Of a stretch of DNA of 64,000 nt, positions 55,151 to 64,000 are shown in pieces. Origin of the DNA: Eleusine coracana subsp. coracana (lineage: Eukaryota; Streptophyta; Magnoliopsida; Poales; Poaceae); assembly GCA_032690845.1 (NCBI GenBank), contig CM064421.1:41034963-41098962 (forward strand), written 5' to 3'. How positions within the stretch are numbered: the first letter of the stretch is position 1; each line of letters begins with the position of its first letter. The notes beneath the pieces are model-generated. The model was not told the DNA's origin. It was given only the letters and a program-made list of their open reading frames with translations, and searched no databases. Made by a program: the position numbers and the translations under genes.

Positions 55151-55545
55151 ACTGCCCTGTGATGGTGATACGAGCGAGCTTGGTCCCTGCTCCTCAGATG
55201 TGGGCCAGGAGGGATTTCAAACGGCCTTCTTGACCCTGATCACTGAAGCGGGCCTGGGCCGAGAGAGCAATCGCTGGCTCGGCCCTCCTGACAGCCTGCG
55301 CCATCCAGTCCACTCTTTCGACCACTTCTTGTCTTTATTTTCTTTTCGACTCCAATAATAAACTTCTAAGCTGTTGTCCTAGTTTTCTCTTCATTTTCGG
55401 ACAACCAATGACTGGAACTGGAACGAACAAAATAAAGTCATCTGCAGTTCGCTGATATTATTGTAGACATTGTTGCACCTATTTTTCCTCACAACTCTCG
55501 TACGTATTCTACCTTTTCATTGCCAACCAGGCCGAGATGATGAGA

Positions 55546-55586
55546 AGACAGATCTTTTTTTTTTTTTTGCGAGGAAGGAGACAGAT
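55546..55586 (-). mobile_element. possible third mini-retroposition scar
   Basis: AGACAGAT at 55546-55553 and 55579-55586 (longer with mismatches: GAAGACAGAT / GGAGACAGAT) flank a T-run insert ending GCGAGGAAG. On the minus strand that is CTTCCTCGC plus poly(A). The duplication is shorter and imperfect, so it is less certain. Confidence 0.4.
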
Positions 55587-58500
55587 GTTCAAACAGGGAA
55601 GTCATTGCACCTACAAGTTCTTTCTGGTTAAATTTTTTTGCAGAGTTTTTTTTTTGTGTTGGACAAAATTTCCTAATCCGATAAGCAAAGAGTTAACTGA
55701 CTACAAAAAATCATATCGTCTTACTTAACACCTCTTGATTATATTCAAATTGCAGATGAGGATTTTTCCTCTTCTTCTTCAAGAATGCGACATGCTGTAT
55801 GTTGTACGCTTATGTGAAAACAGCTTTGGCTCTAGATTATCTAGCTTATCCAATTAGACACTTTGATAAAACACCTCTAAAACTTATATAAAGGATGAGC
55901 TAAAAAAACTACTATTTTAACTCCGATAATACATTTTATATAATTATATTAGATAAATCTGAAAATAGTTTATACTCTCTTCGTTCAATATTATATGACG
56001 TTTTGGCTCTAGACACAGGAATTAATGAGAGTTGAAAAAGATTGTTATACAGAAGATGATAGAAAAGTGTATTGGAAAGTGAGAGTGTCTTATAATTTAA
56101 GAAAACTTAAAAAGATAATATTATATAATATTAAACTGATGAAGTAGATGCTTATTATGATATACTGTTTTGTTCCAACCCTTTGATAAAACACCTACCA
56201 TGTCACTATCACTTTTTTGTGCTGCCAGTACAGCTGAGTTCTAGCCGGACGTACAGTATCATCACCGTATTCAATCAATTGACAAGATTGGAGCAGCAGC
56301 GCGAGTGCCATGAAATTTTGTTGCAATTGGGACGTGGAACATTGCCCAACAGCGTGCTACTGCTACAGTGCGTAGCAGTGGGCGAGAATCAGAGCAAAGG
56401 AATATTCTTATTGAAGCATCGGTGTTACCACTGTAGGGAACGGTGTTTGAAGTAAAAAAGCAGGTATCGATACATCTACAAGCACCTGGTGCCTAACAAT
56501 ATAACTATATTTTTTACAACTGCCCGCGAAGTGAACCGTGAGGAAAAGTTTTTTTTTCATTTTATCGGGCCCACTTTTTTTCCAAAGCATCGATACCGAC
56601 GCTGTGGCCAAAAGAAAGAAGCATCGCAGCTACATGCACGAGATTTGATGGATGAAGCACCGGTCCGACTGTGGGTGCTCTCAGACGCCGACGCGACGGG
56701 CTTGAACAGTGGGCTAAGCTGCTCGTAGCCAGACTAGTAGCCTCTGCACGCGAAGTCAAAGTGCGAAGTGAAGCGAGTCATGCCTCAGGAACAGAGAACG
56801 GTGCAGCCTCGCCAAGTCGCGGTGAAAGGAAAGCGGCAGGTTGGGCGGCCCCGGGTTTCGACGGACGGTGAAGTGACAAGCCGCCACAGCTGAGATACGC
56901 ACGGAAAGCAGGAGTCGGACTATTTCCGTTGGGTTAAAAAATATAAAAGTGAAAATGAGAGAGCTACTTTTTCGACATAGTCACCGAATTCGAGGATATT
57001 TGCTAGCAGATCTTCCGGTCGGTTCCTATTTTAGAATTTTGTTTTTATTTTTAGACTTTTCATTTTGAGAGGAGGAAGAAAGAAAAAAACCGACATTAAG
57101 GAAGACCACAACATTAGGGTTAGATTTTGTAGGTTTGAGTTTCTGAGATTTCAGGGGATCTTTCATGGCCGTCGATTTTAAAAGATTTGGGAGAGGTGGA
57201 CAGACCGACGATGGTGAGTAGGACGGTGCGGCGGCGGACGGTTGGGCCGGCGACGGGGGCATCACGGTTGGACAAACTAACATGAAGGCGGTGGTGGGCG
57301 TTGCATCCGACATCTCCTGCATAGGTCGGTGGCGAGGACGTCAGAGTTAGATGAGTTAGTGTGAGAGTGGTGGTCGGTGGCAGGAGCTGCCGAAAACAAA
57401 AGCGGAAATCGCCGGAGAAGATGGGGAGGAGGACAAAGGGAGGGAGATGGGGTGGGGCAATGGAGCATGCTCACCGGCATCGAAGGCGAAGGTATGATGG
57501 TGGAAATCGAAAGAAGATAGCAGAAGAAGAAAGGAGCAGTCGTTGTCATATACGACCCGAGTGTCCGTAGTCAACCCTGATTCGAGGTGTCCATGAGATT
57601 AGACATGGATCTGACGTTGCATGCAAGACAATAACCAAGCAAAAAATATTGTTTGGGTCTGCTTTGAATTCAGTTAGAATTTTTCTATCTCTTATTATCT
57701 CATCCTCTCTAGTCGTGCTTTACTAATGCCATCTGACTTGAGTAGGGGTGTGTGTGTGTGTGGTGGTGGGGGGGGGGGGGGGGGTTGGCCCGATGAGTGG
57801 CCCACCAAAAAAGGGGACTAGAACCGAGCTTGTCAGCGTAACCAATAAGTTGCCAATGCGGGAAGGGAGGGGTTCAGGGAAGTTTCTGAACGGAGATAGA
57901 TGCTATAAATCTCAATTAAAGTTTCAAATGATTATATTTAGGATTGATGGAGTACTTACCATGGCTATCGAATTGTCATTCAGCTTGGGAACCATTATAG
58001 TTCCTTGGGCATTATATTGACTTATCTTTGACTCGTGAGTTGGAAAAAGATTCATAGTAGATGCTCTGAATATAAATATTCTCTCTCATAGTCTAAAAAT
58101 GTTTATATTTTAGGACAGAGTGAACAGATAGAATCGACAGATGAGAGGATAGATCGTGACCCCATGGTTGTCTATATATCACCGCATGTAGCAGCGCTAT
58201 CGTTTTCTTTGTCCTCACTTTTTCTCCACCATGTGAGCATGAATCTGACGTGTTCTTTAGTAAACATTATTGGATAGTAACCATTGTGGAGGTCCTCATA
58301 TGTGTGCGAGTGCTATCGGTTTTGGTGATTGATCTCACGTATATTCTCCGTTCTAGAAGTGTAATATGTTGGTCTTTTAATTTAGTCCTCCATCCTATAG
58401 TCTAGAATGTAGATCACATATTGTAGAACACAATTGACGATAATAATTTAAAAACAGTTGTTTTCTTTAAAAAAATTTAGAAGTAGTTGTGCGCACTATA

Positions 58501-58852
58501 TTGCACTCGCTTTCTTTTGGTGTTGAGAGGCTTTACGCATAGGCGTGGATGAGGTTCCCACGTTCCGCCATTTTTTCATGCGAGCTGTGTTGCAGATGGA
58601 CTTGTTGTATTTTCCAGCGCGCAAGCTGACCGCCGTCAACCTTGCATGCACAGGACCGGTGCTGAAGTGACTCTAGGAGCAGCGGGTGCGGGGCAACTAT
58701 AGGTTCCAGGCCCCTTGAGCACGTCACGTTTTCACATATGACTGCCACGAAAGGGAACTCAACTTTTGACACCAGATTTGCTTCGCGCCTCAGCCGGCAG
58801 TCTGCAGATGCAAACTGTTGAGTTATCGGCGGATCGCACGACACGAAGATCA
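55587..58852. other. intergenic DNA before the right-hand Copia element
   Basis: No gene supported. It includes a probable Stowaway-like MITE (55973-56146, listed separately) and a TG repeat followed by a 17-base G run (57749-57784). MITE-like AT-rich pieces lie near 57905-57955 and 58075-58125 (ATTTAGGATTGATGGAGTA and TTTTAGGACAGAGTGAA). A minus-strand frame 58853-58533 has no recognisable domain and starts exactly at the LTR border. Confidence 0.45.
55973..56146. mobile_element. probable Stowaway-like MITE
   Basis: TACTCTCTTCGTTCAATATT at the left and the reverse complement of the right end, TACTTCATCAGTTTAATATT, form imperfect inverted repeats that both continue ATAT, with TA at each border. 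The interior is AT-rich and non-coding. Confidence 0.5.
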
Positions 58853-59059
58853 TGACAGAGAACGAAAATTAAAAACATAAGAATAGAGAAGATAAAATTC
58901 TTTATTTCGTATATCTGGTGAATTACAATAGGGTATCTCCTTAACTATTTATAAAGGGAAATCCTACTTCGTGTTGGGCCCAAATTCGATAAAGCAGCCC
59001 ACATGGGACAGGAGGTCTTCTTTCAGAAGGCGGGCCTTGCCCAATAGCGTTTTATAACA
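58853..59059 (-). repeat. 3' LTR of the right-hand Copia element
   Basis: 207 bp. On the minus strand it starts TGTTATAAAACGC and ends TTCTCTGTCA. It is preceded by the purine-rich CCTAAGTGGGAG tract and contains CTTTATAAATAG (TATA). A short LTR fits several small Copia lineages. Confidence 0.8.
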
Positions 59060-59526
59060 CTCCCACTTAGGCTCTTTATCACGATAAATATGTCTCGTAA
59101 AAACTCCTTAAAAATCTTATGAAAAAATAAAGAAAAGAGCACATATTTCCTTCACTTATATTGCATCCATTGCCTCATCAAAAACCTTAATGAGAAAACT
59201 TTATATGAAAAACTCATAAGAGAAAAAGAGTACAATACTTTAATTTTCATGATTAATGCTTATCAATCTTTATGAACGATATGAATCATCTTCGAGATAA
59301 TTTCTTTAATTCGGAATGTAATGTACTTATGAAGTTCTCATGCCAATACCGTGTCGTAAATTTTCAAGAGTCCAGATTGATAATGCTTTTGTGAACATAT
59401 CTGAAGATTATCACAAGAGCGGGCATGGGTTACCAATATTTCTCCCTTCTCTTGCAATTTATGTGCGTGGAAGAATTTAGCTAACATATGCTTAGTCCTG
59501 TTCGACTTTATATATCCCGAATGTAT

Positions 59527-59940
59527 TTATGCAATACAAGTTTTATTATCTTCATATATAATTATAGGGAATGGAGTATGCGTCACTCCACAAGTATTCA
59601 ATATATGACTTGACATCCTCCTGAGCCAAATGCATTCTTTGGCAACTTCAAATAATGTGATGATCTCAGAGTAATTCGTTAATATAGCAATGATTGACTG
59701 CTTTGTTGACTTCCACGAAATAGCCATTCCACCAAATAGGAACACATATCCAGTATGTGAGATTGACTTATGTGGATCGGATAAGTAGTCAACATCAGTA
59801 TACCCCACTAAGGTTACCTCTGCATTCTTCTTAAAAAAAATAATCCGAAATTTTCCGTTCCTCTCAGATATCTGAGAACTTGCTTGATGCCATTTCAATG
59901 TCGTATAGTTGGTGCTGAGCTATATCTTGCAAGTAGATTA
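59527..59940 (-). pseudogene. Copia RNase H domain
   Basis: The frame 59898-59527 reads VTLVGYTDVDYLSDPHKSIS, TGYVFLFGGMAISWKSTKQS and ECIWLRRM, the usual Copia RNase H with the Asp of GYTDVDY. Upstream it is interrupted (near 59990). It would remove template RNA during reverse transcription. Confidence 0.85.
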
Positions 59941-60198
59941 ACAGCAAAGGCTATATCGGGTCTTGTACCATTTGCAAGGTACATCAATACTTCAATTATT
60001 AGCACTAAAATATGGGTATTGAGGTCCTAATAATTCCTCACCATCCTCTCTTGGTATAAATGACTCTTCCTCTGCATTGAGTGATCTCACAACCATAAGA
60101 GATCTGAGTGGGTATGCATCTTTCATATTAAATCTCTCTAATACCTTCTTGGTATAGTTTGATTGATGCAATAGTATCCCTTCGTGGTTATGTTCAAC

Positions 60199-60866
60199 CT
60201 ACAAGCCTAAATAATATGCAGTCTTACCCAAATCCTTTATTTGAAATTCAGTCTTTAGGTAAGAACATGCACCTTCGACGTCTTGTGTAGTGTCAATAAT
60301 ATTCAAATCATCAACATAAATAGAGATTATGCAATAACCTTTCTCTGACTTTTTAATAAATACACAAGGATAATCATCATTCTTCAAGAATCCTTTCTGC
60401 AGTAAAAAGTTACTGAGTTTGTTATACATTCTTCCAGATTGCTTTAAACCATATAGTGACTTCTGAAGTTTGACACTATATAATTTGCGTTCTTCTTCAT
60501 TTAGGACTTTGATTCCTTCTGAAACTTTTATATAGATTTTTGTATCTAATATTCCATACAGGTATGTAGTTACGACATCCATCGCATTTGCAAATTCATA
60601 TTCACTGCCAATGAGATCAAATACTGAAAGGTAATTCCATTGATTACGGGAGAGTAGGTTTCTTCATAGTCAATTCCTGGTCTCCGTGTGAAACCTTGAG
60701 CTACGAGTCTTGCCTTGTATCTAGTCACTTTATTTTGAGCATTTCTCTTCCTGACAAACACCCATTTGTGATGTATTGGAAAGATACCTTTTGATGTAAG
60801 GCTTGCATTACCAAACACACTCTTTTCTTTAGCGAGTTTAACTCTGCACAGATTGCTTCTTTTCAC
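60199..60866 (-). pseudogene. Copia reverse transcriptase, frameshifted
   Basis: The N-terminal part (60866-60570) has HHKWVFVRKRNAQNKVTRYK and ARLVAQGFTRRPGIDYEETY. The C-terminal part (60582-60199), in another frame, has DVVTTYLYG, SLYGLKQSGRMYNKL, the catalytic YVDDLNII (about 60325-60300) and KDLGKTAYYLGL. The frame change at about 60580 lies just before the DVVT..YLYG motif. The catalytic Asp pair is retained. Confidence 0.87.
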
Positions 60867-62400
60867 TTTGGCCAGTCAAAACATTTCTTGCATTCCTTCA
60901 TTGACTTTAGTTTAGATTCCAAGTTAATCTGTGTTGCAATCGTATTAGCAAAGTATGAGTTCACATTAATTGTCTTTCTATTGTATACTACTCCCATCTC
61001 AACATAATTTATTGAGATTTCTTCTATTCTTTTATTTTCTTGATTCATATCACTCAGAGGTGTGTTTAGATCAGGAATTTCTAGTAACCCTTCATGAGTA
61101 TCAAATGTGCGCACCTTCTCACTTGGGTTACCTTCTTCAAGCCTCACCACTTCGAGTAGTTTGCTTTCACCTTCTATATTTTTCTTTTGAGTAGTTTGCT
61201 TATGCTTTTTCTCCGCAGGACATCTCCTAGGAGCTTTAGCGTGAGCTTGTACTCTAGGCTTTTTTGGTGCCCTTATAACCGGCTCACTCCCCCTCTTCTT
61301 AACATTCTTAGCCATTAAGGAAGGAGGCTAAAATTTCATATAGTCATCCTCTTTAAATAGGATTTCTATTCTTTCAGGTGCATTTGCAGCCGGTATATGA
61401 GACTTTCCAACATCTCTTGTATTGGTGAAAGCTTCTGGCAGCTCATTAGCAACCCTATGTAAGTGGAGGATAGTTTGAACTTCGAGTTCAGTTTCTTTAG
61501 TGCGAGGATCCATTTCTTGGATTCCTTTAATTTCTCATTCTATTTCGTCCTAATGCCAGAAAATATTCTTCATTAAAAATACAACCAGCAAAGTGAGCCA
61601 TATGCAAATTTCCAATGGATGGCTCTAAATACTTGATTATGAATGCGCTTTCATAGCCAACGTAAACTTCAAGTTTTCGTTGTGCACCCATTGAAGTTTG
61701 CTGAGACGGAGGAATTGGAACGTATACAACACATCCAAATCTTCATAAGTGGGAAATATTTAGTATTATACCACGCACCGTTGCTAATGGTGATTCCTCA
61801 TGTGTAGCAGATGGCCTCAATTGAATTAATGATGTTGCGTGCAACACTACGTGCCCCCAACATGAGGTAGGCAATAAATAATTCTGCAATAATGGTCACG
61901 ATATCAACTTGATCCTCTTAATTAATGATTCTGCAAGACCATTTTGTGTATGCACGTGTGGTACAAAATGTTCCACTTTAATGCCCATACTCATATAATA
62001 GTCATTAAACACCTTCGAGGTAAATTCTCCAGTATTATCCATCCTGATGGATTGGATTCTGTGATCCGGGAATTTGGTTTTTAATTATATGATCTCGGTT
62101 GTCAACCGTGCAAACGCGTGGTTTCTAGTAGATAATAGACATACATGTCTCCACTTCGAGGAAGCGTCTATTAATACCATGAAGTACCGAAAAGGTCCTG
62201 ATATGGAACTAATTGGTCCACATATATCACCTTGAATTCATTCAAGAAACGCCATCGATTCTGCTTGAATCTTAAGCTTTGAGGGTCGAGTGATTAGCTT
62301 TCCTTTTGCGCATGCAACGTACAAAAAATCTTCTTGATTTAGGAAATCTTTGGTTTTTAAGTTGTGATCTTTCGAATTCTTTGTGATTCTTTGCATCATA
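60863..62400 (-). pseudogene. Copia integrase and linker, degraded
   Basis: The central integrase core is readable on the minus strand across several frames: the GDICGPI block near 62210, RMDNTGEF near 62045 (second catalytic Asp kept) and NGLAESLIKRIK near 61940 (Glu kept). The linker before reverse transcriptase (61315-60863) is a Lys/Pro-rich frame. Stops and frame changes are frequent, for example near 62240 and 61745. Confidence 0.75.
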
Positions 62401-62454
62401 TTGAGGTCAGGATGACCAAGTCTATTGTGCCATGTTCAATAGGCTTCTTGGTTG

Positions 62455-62898
62455 TTAAAAACGGTCTTGAACGCACCAAACTCTTGGTTTAACATAAGTA
62501 TAGTACATGCTTTCTTTGATGGATGAGAAATTTTCAACAATAGTATTTTGATCTCCATGCTTCTTGGTCATAATAAGACATTCTTTGCCTTCATCGTCGT
62601 TGGTTTCTACGTAAAAACCATTTGCACGGATGTTCTTGAAGCTTAACAATGTCCGAGTAGACTCAGGATAAAGTAATGCTTCATGGATTACTAGTCGCGT
62701 TCCGTTCGGTAGGACAATTGTGGACCTGTCTGTGCCAACAATTCTAGTGTCATTGCCAATGACAGTAGTTATATTTTCATCATACTTTCGAAGTGTTTGG
62801 AAATAACTAGTGTCCCTTAGAACGGTGGTGGTAGTGTCACTATCCACGACACGGAGCTTCTCACCCATAGTTATTGTACTCCACGATTCTGTAATCAA
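62455..62898 (-). pseudogene. Copia protease region
   Basis: An open 147-codon frame includes LRVVDSDTTTTVLRDTSYF, the Copia D-S-(A/x)-T-T protease site with the Asp kept, and a C-terminal segment ALLYPESTRTLLSFKNIRAN typical of the region before integrase. It would cut gag-pol. Confidence 0.8.
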
Positions 62899-63070
62899 TA
62901 CAATAATGTATAAATAAAAGAATAAAGATAATACGAACGAAAAATTTCACACACAGATATCATTTATTATGAAAAATGTCTTCTCTTCATGAGATTACAT
63001 GAATAAATCACCTAAAAACCTAATGCACCCCTATTACAAATGATACCTTTATTCTAGGTAGTCTACGAGA

Positions 63071-64000
63071 CTACTCGTAATCGCCATGCACATCCTCCTC
63101 ATCCTCTGCCACGAGGTCATCATCCAATTCAAGATCAGAAATCTTGCTTGGTTCTACTTTTGTTGCTTTTGGAGAATTCTCTGTTGTTGGCTTCTTGCCT
63201 TCAACATAGTTGGTTTCATGCTCCGCAAGCTTCTTCCTGAGCTCTTGGTACATGTCCACAATATGCTTAGGTGTACGACAAATTTTAGACCAATGTCCAT
63301 TCATGCCACATTTGTAATATTTCTGGTCCTGTTTGCCATACGCTCCCCCTCGAAGTGTCTTCTTTGGCTTCCCTCTATAGTTCCTCTTGAATTTGTTGAG
63401 CTTGTTTTGCGCCTTCGGAGGTGCCTTCTGTGGTGCCTTTGGAGCTCCATTATCCTTGCTGTTATTTTTTGTGAATAACGTGACATTTGCTTCTTGCGGT
63501 GCCATAGAGCGAGTAGGACGAGATAATTGATTTTGCTTGATCAATTCATCCTCTCCTAATCTTGCTGCAATGCATTACTCAAGTCGACATAAGTGTTGTA
63601 TTTATCCTTCTTATACTGGCGGCTCACATGAGTGAGCTTAGGATGAAAGGTGGAGAGGTCTTGTGAATGAGATCTTGTTCTTCAAGATCTTTGCCACATA
63701 GCTTCATACATGAAACAATACCACAAAGTGCGGTATTGTATTCCTCAACGGTCTGGTAGTCTTGGAAGCGTAGATTTTGCCATTCACGCTCCACTTTAGA
63801 GAGTAAGACTGTTTTAATTTACTCAAACCGTTGACATAATGAGTCCCATAAGACCTTTGGATTTCTTTATGTCATGTACTCATTCTTCAATATAGTACAT
63901 AGGTGATGTCTCAGAAAATGCAAGGACTGAGCTTTCTCCACATCTGTTGCAGCAGTATCCCCTTGTTTGCGCAAAATTGTTTTCAAGATATTTTTACCAC
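63071..64000 (-). pseudogene. gag: Copia gag (C-terminal part with zinc knuckle), 5' end outside the window
   Basis: The frame 63544-63071 has a Lys-rich segment (NKLNKFKRNYRGKPKKTLRG) and a knuckle YYKCGMNGHWSKICRTPKH in which the first Cys of CCHC is Tyr. An acidic tail follows to the stop. Beyond 63544 the UBN2-type gag core is visible in broken frames (RFQDYQTVEEYNTALCGI, GKDLEEQDLIHK, 63770-63640). The lost Cys should weaken RNA binding. Confidence 0.8.

Larger units (their letters stand above)
58853..64000 (-). mobile_element. Copia LTR retrotransposon, 3' portion (runs off the window)
   Basis: On the minus strand the order is gag, protease, integrase, reverse transcriptase, RNase H, then a short 3' LTR at the left (58853-59059). 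This order (integrase before reverse transcriptase) defines Copia. The 5' LTR and start of gag lie beyond 64000. Frameshifts and stops occur in most domains. The flanking pentanucleotide left of the LTR is GATCA; its partner lies outside the window. Confidence 0.9.

Noticed and set aside
58533..58853. 106-codon minus-strand frame ending at the Copia LTR
   Set aside because: No domain recognised; the start falls exactly at the LTR edge by chance. Kept only as a note because it could be a disrupted exon.

Overview
This is plant nuclear DNA, almost certainly from a grass. The evidence is long introns with GT..AG borders, GC-rich gene 5' ends beside AT-rich intergenic DNA, Stowaway/Harbinger/Mutator-type small elements, and nested Copia and Gypsy retrotransposons of types common in Poaceae. 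The LTR palindromes (ACCGGAC-N-GTCCGGT) lean towards panicoid grasses, but that is inference. There are no bacterial features.

Host genes, left to right. (1) 2462-5704 (+): a heptahelical PAQR/adiponectin-receptor-like membrane protein (HHP4 type), three exons, about 408 aa, with an antisense solo LTR in intron 2. (2) 26822-28337 (+): an LCAT-like 1 acyltransferase/phospholipase in two exons, with a frameshift in exon 2 beside a duplicated 15-mer. (3) 39034-40416 (+): an intact single-exon U-box/ARM E3 ligase of the PUB30/31 type, with a short uORF in its leader. (4) 44684-47425 (-): a four-exon organellar EngB/YihA-type GTPase of 307 aa. (5) 53189-53640 (-): a two-exon phytosulfokine precursor of 102 aa with a canonical YIYTQ hormone core. 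It is easy to miss because neither exon alone looks like a gene.

Mobile DNA fills most of the rest. From 6822 to 25504 lies a Copia (SIRE/Maximus-like) element on the minus strand that keeps gag but has no recognisable pol. Its right LTR is split by a complete but decayed Gypsy (Tat-type) element at 14330-25082. That Gypsy element carries a spliced-looking antisense gene between integrase and 3' LTR. Further right are a Mutator-like MITE (28954-29386), an internally deleted Gypsy element with only a protease left (29865-32659), a PIF/Harbinger derivative with perfect 15-bp terminal repeats (32762-34011), a 5'-truncated LINE beside the EngB gene (47651-48397), a second LINE (49706-52162, minus) split by a Mutator-type element with exact 9-bp target duplication (50009-50765), and the 3' part of another Copia element running off the right edge (58853-64000). 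Two very small poly(A) insertions with 16-bp target duplications, plus a weaker third, look like abortive retroposition scars.

The host genes do not form a pathway; they are separate nuclear genes. No new multigene system was found. The most valuable observations are the cryptic PSK gene, the LCAT frameshift, the datable nested insertions, the antisense gene in the Gypsy element, the LTR palindrome arrays and the mini-retroposition scars.
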